Shown: positions 51,232-60,494, numbered from the stretch's first letter. The stretch is 64,000 nt of DNA from HGM12998 sp900756495 (GCA_958477305.1 CAUEFI010000009.1:61600-125599), one strand, 5' to 3'. Notes: a model not told the origin generated them from the letters alone. Numbers and translations: made by a program.

Positions 51232-51356
51232 CACCCCTTCCGTTGGCTCTCTTGTCCAACTTTTGGGGTGTTGTTCACTTTGCCGTGCAGATGGTGATTT
51301 TTACTGCAAAATAAAAAAGCTCCTGCTGGAAATTTTCCGGCGGGGGCTATATTTTT
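51232..51356 (+). promoter_or_regulatory. Structured leader with terminator before the eut operon
   Basis: A long hairpin is formed by CACCCC (51232-51237) with GGGGTG (51265-51270) and by GTTGG with CCAAC inside it. An intrinsic terminator follows: AGCTCCTGCTGGAA (51318-51331) with TTCCGGCGGGGGCT (51335-51348), then ATATTTTTT. No plus-strand gene lies upstream, so the terminator can only control eutG and the rest of the operon. In other Firmicutes, eut operons use EutV ANTAR antitermination; I do not see the twin hexaloop hairpins here. Confidence 0.5.
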
Positions 51357-51405
51357 TGCCGTCATTGCCATACTAAGCCCATCTAAGCAGATTCAGGGGG
51401 TGCCC

Positions 51406-52458
51406 ATGAGACAGTTTATGCTGCGGCCCGCAGTTTACTTTGGAGAAAACGCCCTTTCGGCTCTGGAAGCTCTGGCGGGAAAGCGGGTCATGATAGTCAC
51501 GGATGGGTTTCTGGCCCATAAGTCCGGTCTGCTGGAACAGGTAAAGGCCTGCCTGCCCGGCTGTACCATTTCTCTGTTTGACCAGGTTACGCCCGACCCG
51601 CCCCTCAGATTGGTGGCCGGGGGCGTGCGGGCCATGGAGGAGGCCGCGCCCGAGGCGCTGGTCGCCTTTGGCGGCGGTTCGCCCATGGACTGTGCCAAGG
51701 CCATGCGCCATTTTTCGAGCCGGCCCCATATCCCGCTCTGGGCGGTACCGACTACGGCGGGGACCGGCTCAGAGGTCACCTCCTTTGCCGTTCTGACCGA
51801 CACAGAGAAAGGCGTGAAATATCCTCTGGTAGACGACGCGCTGCTGCCCGACGCAGCGGTGCTGGAGGAGGCATTTCTGGCGGGCGTACCGCCCGCAGTC
51901 ACCGCTGACACGGGTATGGATGTGCTCACCCATGCTGCGGAGGGCTATGTGGCAAAGGGCGCCAGCCCCTTCAGCGACGCCCTGGCCGAGCACGCCTTTG
52001 CACTGGCCTGGCGGGCGCTCCCCGCCGCATACAGAGGAGATATGCAGGCAAAGGGAGAGATGCTGCTGGCCTCCTGCCTGGCGGGCATTGCGTTCAATGC
52101 CGCAGGGCTGGGTATCTGCCATGGGCTGGCGCACAGCCTTGGAGGGCGGATTCACCTGCCCCATGGCCGGATCAACGCCCTGCTGCTGCCCCACGTCATC
52201 CGCTTCAACGCGGAGGATAAATCTGCGGCAAGAAAATACGGGCGGCTGGCCGCTCTCTGCGGCCTCTCGGGGACGGCGCGGGCCCTGTCCTCTGCCCTGA
52301 CCCGGAGGAGGGAGGAACTGGGGATTTCACCCCGGCTGGGAGAAACGGCAGATTTTGCCGCCGTAGCGGCTGCAGCAAAAGATGATATCTGCACGCCCTC
52401 CAATCCCAGAGACGCAACGGCAGATGAGCTGGAGCGGCTGCTGAAGGAGCTGATATAA
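51406..52458 (+). CDS. eutG: Iron-containing alcohol dehydrogenase, EutG-like
   Basis: A 350-residue group III alcohol dehydrogenase that would reduce acetaldehyde to ethanol with NADH. The nucleotide-binding segment is FGGGSPMDCAKAM and TTAGTGSEVT. The iron ligands lie in DTGMDVLTHA and GICHGLAHSLGG plus LPHGRINALLLPH. It is shorter than E. coli EutG (about 395). First gene of the operon; AGGGGG precedes ATG 51406, with GTG 51400 as alternative. Confidence 0.87.
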   Translation: MRQFMLRPAVYFGENALSALEALAGKRVMIVTDGFLAHKSGLLEQVKACLPGCTISLFDQVTPDPPLRLVAGGVRAMEEAAPEALVAFGGGSPMDCAKAMRHFSSRPHIPLWAVPTTAGTGSEVTSFAVLTDTEKGVKYPLVDDALLPDAAVLEEAFLAGVPPAVTADTGMDVLTHAAEGYVAKGASPFSDALAEHAFALAWRALPAAYRGDMQAKGEMLLASCLAGIAFNAAGLGICHGLAHSLGGRIHLPHGRINALLLPHVIRFNAEDKSAARKYGRLAALCGLSGTARALSSALTRRREELGISPRLGETADFAAVAAAAKDDICTPSNPRDATADELERLLKELI

Positions 52459-52460
52459 GG

Positions 52461-53879
52461 TTGGAAGAACTTTTTTCGGTGGGCATTGATATCGGGACCT
52501 CGACGACGCAGCTGGTCATTTCCAAACTTACGCTGGAGAACCGGGCCAACCCCTTTTCGGTGCCCCGCATTTCCATTGCGGCCCGGGAGGTGCTCTACCG
52601 CAGCGACATCCATTTTACGCCGCTTCTCTCCGATACCGTCATTGACGCTGAGGGGGTGCGGTCCATCGTGGAGGAGGAGTACCGGAAATCCGGCTATCGA
52701 AAGGAGCAGGTCGGTACCGGTGCGGTCATCATCACCGGTGAAACGGCCCGGAAGGAAAACGCCCGGGAGGTGCTGCGGGCCCTGTCCGAATTCGCGGGGG
52801 ACTTTGTGGTGGCTACCGCAGGGCCCGATCTGGAGTCTATTCTGGCTGCCCGGGGCGCTGGAGCGGATGAATACTCAAAGGAGAAAAGGTGCCAGGTATT
52901 ACACTTCGACATTGGCGGGGGAACCTCCAATCTGGCGCTGTACGAGAAGGGAGAGCTGACCGCCACCGGGTGCCTGGACGTGGGCGGGCGGCTGATTAAG
53001 GTGGACCGGGACGGAAGTATCAACTACCTTTCGCCAAAGCTCCAACGCTGGCTGGAGCAGGCGGGTCGTCCCCTCCGCGTGGGACAGACAGTCACCCCCG
53101 ACGATTTGGCTCCGGTTATTGGGGATATGGTTGCCGCGCTGGAGCAGGCGGCGGGGCTGCGGCCCGGTACAGAGCGGCTGGACTACTTTACCACGCAGGG
53201 GACACACTGGAAGCCCGCCCCTGCTCCGGTGGTCTCCTTCTCCGGCGGAGTGGCCGACTGTATCTACGACCCGCAGGGCGACTGGCGGACCTATGGAGAC
53301 ATTGGGGTGCTGCTGGGCCGGGCCATACGGGATTCGGCCTCGTTCCGCTCTGCGGAGCTGCGCCGGGGGACCGAGACCATCCGGGCAACGGTGGTGGGGG
53401 CCGGCAGCCACTCCACCGACATCTCCGGATCCACCATCTTTTACCGCGGCATCTCCTTCCCACTGAAGAATCTTCCCATTCTCAAGCTGACTGAGGCCGA
53501 GGAGCGGGGCGGCGCCGGGACCCTGGCCGCCGCCATCCGTGAGAAGGTGAAGTGGTTCTCCGACGAGGGAGGGCTTACGCAGACGGCGCTGGGCCTGCGC
53601 GGAGAAAAGAACCCGGCCTACCACCGGGTTCAGGAGCTGGCCCAGGGAATCTTTGAGGGGCTGGAAGCCCTGCGGGAACACGGATTTTTCCCTGTGGTCG
53701 TCGTAGAGGCCGACATGGCCAAGGTGCTGGGGCAGACGCTGTCCCAGCTGGCTTCGGGGCCCCTCCTGTGCCTGGACGGCGTGGGGGTGGATAACGGCGA
53801 CTACATCGACATCGGCGCGCCGGTGGCGAATGGGACGGTGCTGCCCGTGGTGATCAAGACACTGGTATTCAATCAATAG
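52461..53879 (+). CDS. eutA: Ethanolamine ammonia-lyase reactivating factor
   Basis: A 472-residue ASKHA-fold chaperone that replaces damaged cobalamin in EutBC using ATP. The ATPase signatures are VGIDIGTSTTQLVIS at the start and LHFDIGGGTSNLALY in the middle. The TTG start at 52461 is supported by GAAGGAG in the eutG tail, 11 bases away. It overlaps no gene but begins 2 bases after eutG. Length and motifs match EutA. Confidence 0.92.
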   Translation: MEELFSVGIDIGTSTTQLVISKLTLENRANPFSVPRISIAAREVLYRSDIHFTPLLSDTVIDAEGVRSIVEEEYRKSGYRKEQVGTGAVIITGETARKENAREVLRALSEFAGDFVVATAGPDLESILAARGAGADEYSKEKRCQVLHFDIGGGTSNLALYEKGELTATGCLDVGGRLIKVDRDGSINYLSPKLQRWLEQAGRPLRVGQTVTPDDLAPVIGDMVAALEQAAGLRPGTERLDYFTTQGTHWKPAPAPVVSFSGGVADCIYDPQGDWRTYGDIGVLLGRAIRDSASFRSAELRRGTETIRATVVGAGSHSTDISGSTIFYRGISFPLKNLPILKLTEAEERGGAGTLAAAIREKVKWFSDEGGLTQTALGLRGEKNPAYHRVQELAQGIFEGLEALREHGFFPVVVVEADMAKVLGQTLSQLASGPLLCLDGVGVDNGDYIDIGAPVANGTVLPVVIKTLVFNQ

Positions 53880-53918
53880 GAGAGCGGGGAGCTGTCTCCG
53901 CTGCAAGGGAGCGATCAC

Positions 53919-55283
53919 ATGATACTCAAAACCAAACTGCTGGGGCATGTCTATGAATTCAAGTCGGTGAAGGACGCTCTGGCAAAGGCCAACGAGGTAA
54001 AGTCGGGGGATTCCCTGGCGGGTATTGCCGCCGAGACCGCCGAAGAACGGGTGGCGGCCAAGGTGGTAGTGTCCAACCTCACCCTTTCCGACCTGCGCAA
54101 CAACCCTGCCGTCCCCTATGAGGAGGACGAGGTCACCCGCATCATTCAGGACGATGTGAATGAGAAAATCTACGACGAGATCAAGAACTGGACGGTATCC
54201 GAGCTGCGGGAGTGGCTGCTGGACGAGAGGCATGACAGTGCAGACATCCGGCGGGTGAGCCGGGGGCTCACGGCAGAAATGATTGCCGCCGTGGCAAAGC
54301 TTATGAGCAATATGGATCTCATCTATGCGGCCAAGAAGATGGTGGTCACAGCGCACTGCAACACCACCATCGGCGAGCCGGGCACGCTGTCCTGCCGTCT
54401 CCAGCCCAACCATCCCACCGACGATCCGGACGGCATTATGGCCTCCCTGCTGGAGGGCCTCACCTATGGAGCCGGGGATGCGGTGCTGGGCCTCAATCCG
54501 GTGGACGATTCAGTGGAAAGCGTGCGCCGGGTGCTGGACCGGTTCCACGAAATTCGCAACCGCTGGGAAATCCCCACGCAGATCTGCGTCCTGGCCCACG
54601 TGACCACCCAAATGGAGGCGGTAAGGCAGGGGGCGCCCTGTGATCTGATCTTCCAGTCCATCGCCGGATCCCAAAAGGGCAACGAGGCGTTCGGTCTGGA
54701 CGGCAAGCTCATCGAGGAGGCCCGCCAGCTGGCCCTTCGGGACGGAACTGCCGTAGGTCCGAATGTCATGTACTTTGAGACCGGCCAGGGGTCCGAGCTC
54801 TCCTCCGAGGCCCACCACGGCGCCGATCAGGTGGTCATGGAGGCCCGCTGCTACGGCTTTGCCAAGCGATTCCAGCCGTTTTTGGTGAATACGGTGGTGG
54901 GATTTATCGGACCGGAGTACCTCTATAACTCCAAGCAGGTCATCCGGGCGGGCCTGGAGGATCACTTTATGGGGAAGCTCACAGGCATTCCCATGGGCTG
55001 CGACGCCTGCTACACCAACCACATGAAGGCCGACCAGAGCGATATTGAGGATCTGGCCGTCCTGCTGACCACCGCCGGGTGCAACTATTTCATGGGCATC
55101 CCACACGGAGACGACGTGATGCTCAACTATCAGACCACCGGCTTCCATGAGACGGCGGCCCTCCGCGAGATGTTCGGCCTCACCGCCATCGCCCCCTTCC
55201 AGCGCTGGCTGGAGAAGATGGGCTTTGTGGAGGACAACAGACTGACTGCCCTGGCGGGGGACGCATCCATTCTGCTGGCGTGA
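53919..55283 (+). CDS. eutB: Ethanolamine ammonia-lyase heavy chain
   Basis: A 454-residue TIM-barrel subunit that carries the adenosylcobalamin-dependent active site. It splits ethanolamine to acetaldehyde and ammonia. Conserved segments are LSCRLQPNHPTDDPDGI, GLNPVDDSVESV, GSQKGNEAFGLD and MYFETGQGSELSS. Length equals the family's 453. It lies between eutA and eutC, with 35-45-base gaps. The product acetaldehyde is handled by EutE and EutG. Confidence 0.98.
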   Translation: MILKTKLLGHVYEFKSVKDALAKANEVKSGDSLAGIAAETAEERVAAKVVVSNLTLSDLRNNPAVPYEEDEVTRIIQDDVNEKIYDEIKNWTVSELREWLLDERHDSADIRRVSRGLTAEMIAAVAKLMSNMDLIYAAKKMVVTAHCNTTIGEPGTLSCRLQPNHPTDDPDGIMASLLEGLTYGAGDAVLGLNPVDDSVESVRRVLDRFHEIRNRWEIPTQICVLAHVTTQMEAVRQGAPCDLIFQSIAGSQKGNEAFGLDGKLIEEARQLALRDGTAVGPNVMYFETGQGSELSSEAHHGADQVVMEARCYGFAKRFQPFLVNTVVGFIGPEYLYNSKQVIRAGLEDHFMGKLTGIPMGCDACYTNHMKADQSDIEDLAVLLTTAGCNYFMGIPHGDDVMLNYQTTGFHETAALREMFGLTAIAPFQRWLEKMGFVEDNRLTALAGDASILLA

Positions 55284-55329
55284 GGGAAACGGCGGGCGGC
55301 TGCCCGACCGATACAATTGAGGTGACAAT

Positions 55330-56211
55330 ATGAACGAACGCGAACTGCGCGCCATGGTGGAGCGCATGGTGGCCGAACTGGCGGGGCAGGCCCCCACCCC
55401 TCAGGTAAAGGGATCGGATTACCATCCAATGGAGCCCGAGGGGAGAACAAGCGGCTGCCTGGATGACATTTCAGAGATCGATCTCAGAAGGCAGTACCTG
55501 GTGCCCAATCCCCGAAACGGCCCTGCTTTCCTGGATCTCAAGCTGAAGACACCCGCGCGCCTCGGCGTGGGCCGGGCGGGGGCCCGCTACAAGACCATTA
55601 CCATGCTCCGGGTACGGGCCGACCACGCCGCCGCCCAGGATTCTGTCTTTTCCCATGTGGACGAGGCGTTTGTGGACAAAAACGGCTGGGTGTTTACCCA
55701 GACGCTCTGTGCGGACAAAGATGAGTACCTGACCCGGCCCGACAGGGGCCGCCGCTTTGACGAACAGAACCAGGGCATTATCAAAAGTACGTTTGGGCAG
55801 AGCCCGAAGGTTGCTCTGGTAGTGGGAGACGGGCTCAGTTCCGCGGCCATTGAGGCCAATGCCGTGGACTGTATGGAGGCAATCAGGGCCGGTTTAAAGG
55901 GCTACGGTATTGAGCCGGGCAAGGTTCTCTTTGTGAAATACTGCCGGGTCGGGGCCTCGGACCACATCGGAGATCTCACGGGGGCCGAGGTGGTGTGCAT
56001 GCTGGTTGGAGAGCGGCCCGGCCTGGTGACGGCGGAGTCCATGTCGGCCTACCTCACCTATAAGCCCTATATCGGAATTCCCGAGTCCAAACGGACTGTT
56101 GTTTCCAATATTCACAAACAGGGCACCACCGCCGTGGAAGCGGGTGCCCACATTGCGGAACTGATAAAAACCATGCTGGAGAAAAAGGCCAGCGGCATTG
56201 ATCTGAGGTGA
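55330..56211 (+). CDS. eutC: Ethanolamine ammonia-lyase light chain
   Basis: A 293-residue subunit that holds the lower face of cobalamin in the EutBC complex. Segments are RIGVGRAG-like RLGVGRAGARYKT, VVGDGLSSAAIEAN and VCMLVGERPGL. The N-terminus (LRAMVERMVAELAG) is an amphipathic helix like known EutC encapsulation peptides. GAGGTGAC precedes the ATG. Confidence 0.97.
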   Translation: MNERELRAMVERMVAELAGQAPTPQVKGSDYHPMEPEGRTSGCLDDISEIDLRRQYLVPNPRNGPAFLDLKLKTPARLGVGRAGARYKTITMLRVRADHAAAQDSVFSHVDEAFVDKNGWVFTQTLCADKDEYLTRPDRGRRFDEQNQGIIKSTFGQSPKVALVVGDGLSSAAIEANAVDCMEAIRAGLKGYGIEPGKVLFVKYCRVGASDHIGDLTGAEVVCMLVGERPGLVTAESMSAYLTYKPYIGIPESKRTVVSNIHKQGTTAVEAGAHIAELIKTMLEKKASGIDLR

Positions 56212-56215
56212 TACG

Positions 56216-56869
56216 ATGACAGGAGATTTACTTCCAGCCAAAGTACTTGCGACCCACACCATTGCAAATGTCAGCGAGACGCTGGCCGAAAAGCTGGGGC
56301 TGCCCCCGGAGTACCGCTCCATCGGCATCATCACCGCTGACAGCGATGATGTAACCTACTGCGCGCTGGATGAGGCCACAAAGGCCGCCGCTGTAGAGGT
56401 GGTATACGGACGGAGCCTTTACGCCGGAGCGGCCAACGCCAGCACCAAGCTGGCGGGCGAGGTCATTGGGATTCTCGCTGGTCCCAACCCGGCGGAGGTA
56501 CAGAGCGGCCTGCGTTCCTGCGTGGACTTTATGGAGAGCGGCGTGGGATTCCGATCGGCCAACGAGGACGACTCGGTTATCTACTTTGCGCACACGGTTT
56601 CGCGGACCGGCAGCTACCTGTCCAAAACCGCCGGGGTAAAGGAGGGGGAGGCGCTGGCCTATCTCATCGCACCCCCGCTGGAGGCGGTGGTAGGGCTGGA
56701 CGAGGCCATGAAGGCCAGCGATGTGGAGCTGGTGGCGCTGTTTGAGCCGCCCAGTGAGACAAACTTTGGGGGCGGGCTTCTCACCGGCACCCAATCCGCC
56801 TGCAATGCGGCGGCGTCCGCCTTTGCCGAGGCGGTAAAAGCGGTGGCCCAGCGCCCCAGAGAGGTATAG
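56216..56869 (+). CDS. eutL: Microcompartment shell protein EutL
   Basis: A 217-residue tandem-BMC-domain trimer subunit with a gated pore. Segments are GIITADSDDVTYCALDEATKA and FEPPSETNFGGGLLTG, both characteristic of EutL. It begins 4 bases after eutC with GAGGTGATACG before the ATG. EutL forms shell tiles that may pass larger cofactors. Confidence 0.95.
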   Translation: MTGDLLPAKVLATHTIANVSETLAEKLGLPPEYRSIGIITADSDDVTYCALDEATKAAAVEVVYGRSLYAGAANASTKLAGEVIGILAGPNPAEVQSGLRSCVDFMESGVGFRSANEDDSVIYFAHTVSRTGSYLSKTAGVKEGEALAYLIAPPLEAVVGLDEAMKASDVELVALFEPPSETNFGGGLLTGTQSACNAAASAFAEAVKAVAQRPREV

Positions 56870-56940
56870 GCGGGGAACGAAGCGCACAAGAGCCGCGGGG
56901 GCGGACACCGGCCGCCCATCTTTCCCCAAGGAGGTATGTT

Positions 56941-58410
56941 ATGGAACTGGACAAAGATTTGCGTTCGATTCAGGAGGTGCGGGGCCTCATCCGGCAGGCC
57001 CGGCAGGCCCAGCGGGTGCTGGAGCGCATGAGCCAGGCCGACCTGGACAAAATAACAGCGGCCATCTCCTGCGCGGCGGCGGAACACGCCCGCAGATTGG
57101 CCGATATGGCGGTCGAGGAGACCGGCTTCGGCATCCCGGCTGACAAGGAGATTAAAAACCGCTTTGCCGCGCTGACCCTGTATGATGCCATCAAGGACGA
57201 GAAGACCCACGGCATCCTGGCGGAGGACAGGGAGAAGCGGACGGTTGACATCGGCGTGCCGGTGGGAATAGTGGCGGGACTGGTACCTTCCACAAACCCC
57301 ACATCCACAGTCATTTACAAGGCAATGATCTGTATGAAGGCGGGAAATCCCATCATCTTTTCGCCCCATCCCAGCGCGGTGAACTGTATTTTGGAGACGG
57401 TCAACATCGTCCGGCGTGCGGCCGAGGCGGCCGGCGCTCCGGCCGGAGCAGTTTCCTGCATCACCACACCCACGCTGGAGGCCACTCAGGAGCTGATGAA
57501 ACATGACCACACCCGGCTGATTCTGGCTACCGGCGGCGGGGCCATGGTGAAAGCGGCCTACTCCAGCGGCACTCCGGCCATCGGCGTAGGGGCGGGCAAC
57601 GGTCCGGCCTATATCCACCGTACCGCAGACGTGCGCTTGGCCGTAAAGCGCATTCTGGACTCCAAGACCTTTGACAATGGAACCATCTGTGCCAGCGAAC
57701 AGAGCGTGATTGTCACGGAGGAGCTGGAGAGGGCGGTGACGTCGGAGCTGAAGGCACAGGGGGCTTATGTGCTCTCTGACGAGGAGCACAAAAAGCTCTC
57801 CAAGTTTATCCTTCGCGCCAACGGCACCATGAATCCCGCTATCGTTGGCAAGAGCGTGGAGACCGTGGCCAAACTGGCCGGACTGGACGGCGTGCCGGCC
57901 ACCGCCAGGGTCCTGGTGGCCCGGGAGACCGGCGTGGGCCGGGGCTATCCCTATTCCAACGAGAAGCTGGGCCTGATTCTGGCCTATTACGTGGAGCGGG
58001 ATGAGGAGGCGGTTCTTCGCCGCTGTGTGGAGATCCTGGAGTGGGAGGGGGCGGGTCATACCTTCTCCATCCACTGTGAGGACGAGAGCGTCGTTCGCCG
58101 CTTTGCCCAGGAGGTGCCTGCCAGCCGGGTGCTGGTGAACACCCCTTCCGCCCTGGGAGGTATTGGGGCTACAACCTGCCTGTTCCCCGCGCTTACTCTG
58201 GGCTGCGGTGCGGTAGGCGGATCGTCCAGCTCCAACAACATCGGGCCGCTGGATCTCATCAACATCAAGCGTGTGGCTTGGGGCGTTCGGGAGCTGGAGG
58301 AGATCCGGCGGGGAGCTGCGTCAGCTCCGTATGAGCCGGCGAGGCCGCTGGCCAGCGCCTCTGACCTGGAGGCCCTGGTGGCTCAGATCCTCCGGAGATT
58401 GAACGTATGA
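56941..58410 (+). CDS. eutE: Acetaldehyde dehydrogenase (acetylating), EutE-type
   Basis: A 489-residue CoA-acylating aldehyde dehydrogenase that turns acetaldehyde into acetyl-CoA. The catalytic cysteine is Cys250 in NGTICASEQ, with GNGPAYI nearby. It resembles AdhE aldehyde-domain-type enzymes. The C-terminus ends in a short linker and an amphipathic helix (DLEALVAQILRRLNV) that closely resembles the N-terminus of EutQ in this operon, so it is probably an encapsulation peptide. AAGGAGG precedes the ATG. The stop overlaps the next ATG (ATGA). Confidence 0.93.
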   Translation: MELDKDLRSIQEVRGLIRQARQAQRVLERMSQADLDKITAAISCAAAEHARRLADMAVEETGFGIPADKEIKNRFAALTLYDAIKDEKTHGILAEDREKRTVDIGVPVGIVAGLVPSTNPTSTVIYKAMICMKAGNPIIFSPHPSAVNCILETVNIVRRAAEAAGAPAGAVSCITTPTLEATQELMKHDHTRLILATGGGAMVKAAYSSGTPAIGVGAGNGPAYIHRTADVRLAVKRILDSKTFDNGTICASEQSVIVTEELERAVTSELKAQGAYVLSDEEHKKLSKFILRANGTMNPAIVGKSVETVAKLAGLDGVPATARVLVARETGVGRGYPYSNEKLGLILAYYVERDEEAVLRRCVEILEWEGAGHTFSIHCEDESVVRRFAQEVPASRVLVNTPSALGGIGATTCLFPALTLGCGAVGGSSSSNNIGPLDLINIKRVAWGVRELEEIRRGAASAPYEPARPLASASDLEALVAQILRRLNV

Positions 58411-59102
58411 GCGAAGTCAACGCCGATGGGGTGCTGCTGAACCCCCACGAGGCAATTTTACAGGAGGTCCAGGCTCTGTCCAACGCCCTGATGGCCGAGA
58501 CGCCGGCAGGGATGGAGGACGATATGGAGCATGAGATTGAGGCGGCCAACGGTGAGCCGGCGGGGATGGTGGGGGGAGCTCCCCATATGCCGCCGGCCAC
58601 GGCGGCCCCGGCCGGAGCGCACGAGCCCGGGGGGACCGGCCTGTCGGCCCTCCAGACGGACGAGGGGACGCCGAAGCGGGCGGCCCGGTCCGGCAGGGCG
58701 GAAAAGAAGGAGACAAAACCAAAGCAGAGAGCAAAAACAAGCGGCCCGTCCCGGCAGAAGCCGGAGGAGTCCAAATTGACAGATAACAGGAGGAGTCAGA
58801 CAATGGCGAATACAAATGCGCTGGGTATGGTGGAGACCAAGGGGCTGGTGGGGGCCATTGAGGCGGCCGACGCCATGGTGAAGGCGGCCAATGTCCAGCT
58901 GGTGGGCAAGGAACAGGTGGGCGGCGGCCTGGTGACCGTTATGGTCCGGGGCGACGTTGGCGCTGTAAAAGCCGCTACAGACGCGGGCGCAGCAGCAGCA
59001 GAGAAGGTGGGAGAGCTCATCTCCGTCCACGTCATCCCCCGTCCCCACGCCGAGGTGGACAATATTCTGCCCCACGCCAAGGGCGAACAGGGCGGCATGT
59101 AA
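58407..59102 (+). CDS. eutM: EutM shell protein with a 132-residue in-frame N-terminal extension
   Basis: The standard EutM (99 residues) starts at ATG 58803 behind a strong AGGAGG, with LGMVETKGLVGAIEAADAM and the BMC fold through IPRPHAEVDNILPH. The same frame is open upstream to ATG 58407, which overlaps the eutE stop and has its own GGAG. The extension begins with an amphipathic helix (HEAILQEVQALSNALMAE), then an acidic stretch, a Pro/Ala/Gly-rich linker and a Lys/Arg-rich stretch. Codon third positions are GC-rich in this frame, so it is coding. Two products are possible: a 231-residue fusion and a 99-residue EutM. Confidence 0.85.
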   Translation: MSEVNADGVLLNPHEAILQEVQALSNALMAETPAGMEDDMEHEIEAANGEPAGMVGGAPHMPPATAAPAGAHEPGGTGLSALQTDEGTPKRAARSGRAEKKETKPKQRAKTSGPSRQKPEESKLTDNRRSQTMANTNALGMVETKGLVGAIEAADAMVKAANVQLVGKEQVGGGLVTVMVRGDVGAVKAATDAGAAAAEKVGELISVHVIPRPHAEVDNILPHAKGEQGGM

Positions 59103-59105
59103 CCC

Positions 59106-59876
59106 ATGGCCCTGCTTACGGAGGAGGACGTGCGCCGCATGTCCAATCACGGAACCCGGGGCCCGGTGGTGGTCAACCGGGATCAGGTGCTTACGCCCGG
59201 CGCCAAGGATTGGCTTCGGGATCATAAAGTGGAGGTTGTCTATCCACAGGGGAGGCCTGCGGAGAGCTCGTCTGTTGGGAGGGGAGACGGCCATATGGAG
59301 GCGCCGCCCCCTCCCAAATACCAGACTCTTTTTGGAGCTGCACTGAACGAGAAGCCTGAGCACATGACGCACTTGAAAGGGAATACCCTGGTCTTTAAGG
59401 ACCACCCCCGCATTGCATTCCGAGGCTGGATCGACCTGCTGGAGGCGGAGATCACGCTGGCCCAGCTGGCCGCGGAGGGAGAGGGATACCATGCGCTGGC
59501 CGAGGAGCTTGAGGAAGTGCTCGCTTTTGTCCGGCGGTATATCCGCTTTGACGTGCTCGACGAGCCGGTGGGAGAGATTCGGCTGTGCGGCTATACGCCG
59601 GAGCAGCTCAGAGAATATTCCCACTACCCGGAAAAGCACTTCGGGCAGCCCCACTACCTGGTCCATTATACAGACGGACCTGCAATACTTGCGGTAAACA
59701 AACTGCGCACATCCGTACGGCAGACGGAGCTGGCGGCCTATGCCGCTTTCAAGGATGCCGACGGCAACGTGACGCGGGGAGATATGATTTTGGGGCTGAA
59801 CCGGCTCTCCTCCCTGATGTGGATCATGATGATCAAGTTAAAGGCGGGTAAATATGAGTGTACGAAGCATCACTGA
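59106..59876 (+). CDS. eutT: Corrinoid adenosyltransferase EutT
   Basis: A 256-residue protein that makes adenosylcobalamin for EutBC. The adenosyltransferase core includes HMTHLKGNTLVFKDHPRI, GYTPEQLREYSHYPEKHFG and ILGLNRLSSLMWIMMIK. The metal-binding HX11CCX2C of enterobacterial EutT is absent; the corresponding stretch (APPPPKYQTLFGAAL) has no cysteine. It starts 3 bases after eutM and overlaps pduL by 23 bases. Confidence 0.9.
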   Translation: MALLTEEDVRRMSNHGTRGPVVVNRDQVLTPGAKDWLRDHKVEVVYPQGRPAESSSVGRGDGHMEAPPPPKYQTLFGAALNEKPEHMTHLKGNTLVFKDHPRIAFRGWIDLLEAEITLAQLAAEGEGYHALAEELEEVLAFVRRYIRFDVLDEPVGEIRLCGYTPEQLREYSHYPEKHFGQPHYLVHYTDGPAILAVNKLRTSVRQTELAAYAAFKDADGNVTRGDMILGLNRLSSLMWIMMIKLKAGKYECTKHH

Positions 59877-60477
59877 TGTGGAGCGCCTGGCGGAAGAGAT
59901 TGTCTCCCGCCTGACGATTGAAATCGAGGCCAGCGGCCGTCATATTCATCTGTGCCGGGCGGATCTGGAGGCGCTTTTTGGCCCCGGATACCAGCTCAAC
60001 CGGGTAAAGGATTTGTCCCAGCCCGGGCAATTTGCCTGTGCCGAGCGGGTGAGCCTGGCGGGGCCGAAGGGGGAACTCAAGAATGTGGTCATCCTGGGGC
60101 CCGAGCGCCCCGAAAGCCAAGTCGAGATCTCCCTCACTGACGCAGTCACCTTGGGCGTGATGCCTCCGGTCCGTATCTCCGGGGATACGGCCGGCACACC
60201 CGGGCTCACGGTCCGCCATGGAGATCGCGCCATCACCCTGTCCCACGGCCTTATCGCCGCAAAACGGCATATCCACGTGACTCCCGAGGACGCCGCCCGC
60301 TATGGCGTTCATGACAAGCAAAATGTCCGCCTCCGCTGCTTTACTGCCCGGCCTCTGGTCTTTGGCGAAGTGGAGGTCCGGGTCTCGCCCAAATTCGCCA
60401 CCGTCGTCCACATTGACTATGACGAGGCGAACGCATGCGGATTTCAGAAGGGTGACAGGGGCATGATTCTGCTGTGA
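59854..60477 (+). CDS. pduL: Phosphate propanoyltransferase/phosphotransacetylase PduL
   Basis: A 207-residue microcompartment phosphotransacylase that converts acetyl-CoA to acetyl phosphate and recycles CoA. The two zinc-binding motifs are SGRHIHL and AKRHIHVTP. The first 18 residues (DVERLAEEIVSRL) look like an encapsulation peptide. It takes the role of EutD. AAAGGCGGG lies before the ATG inside eutT. Confidence 0.93.
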   Translation: MSVRSITDVERLAEEIVSRLTIEIEASGRHIHLCRADLEALFGPGYQLNRVKDLSQPGQFACAERVSLAGPKGELKNVVILGPERPESQVEISLTDAVTLGVMPPVRISGDTAGTPGLTVRHGDRAITLSHGLIAAKRHIHVTPEDAARYGVHDKQNVRLRCFTARPLVFGEVEVRVSPKFATVVHIDYDEANACGFQKGDRGMILL

Positions 60478-60494
60478 GTGGGGAGAAGACTGCC

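Noticed and set aside
52899..54413. A 504-codon minus-strand frame opposite eutA and eutB
   Set aside because: It is antisense to two well-defined eut genes and has no family support.
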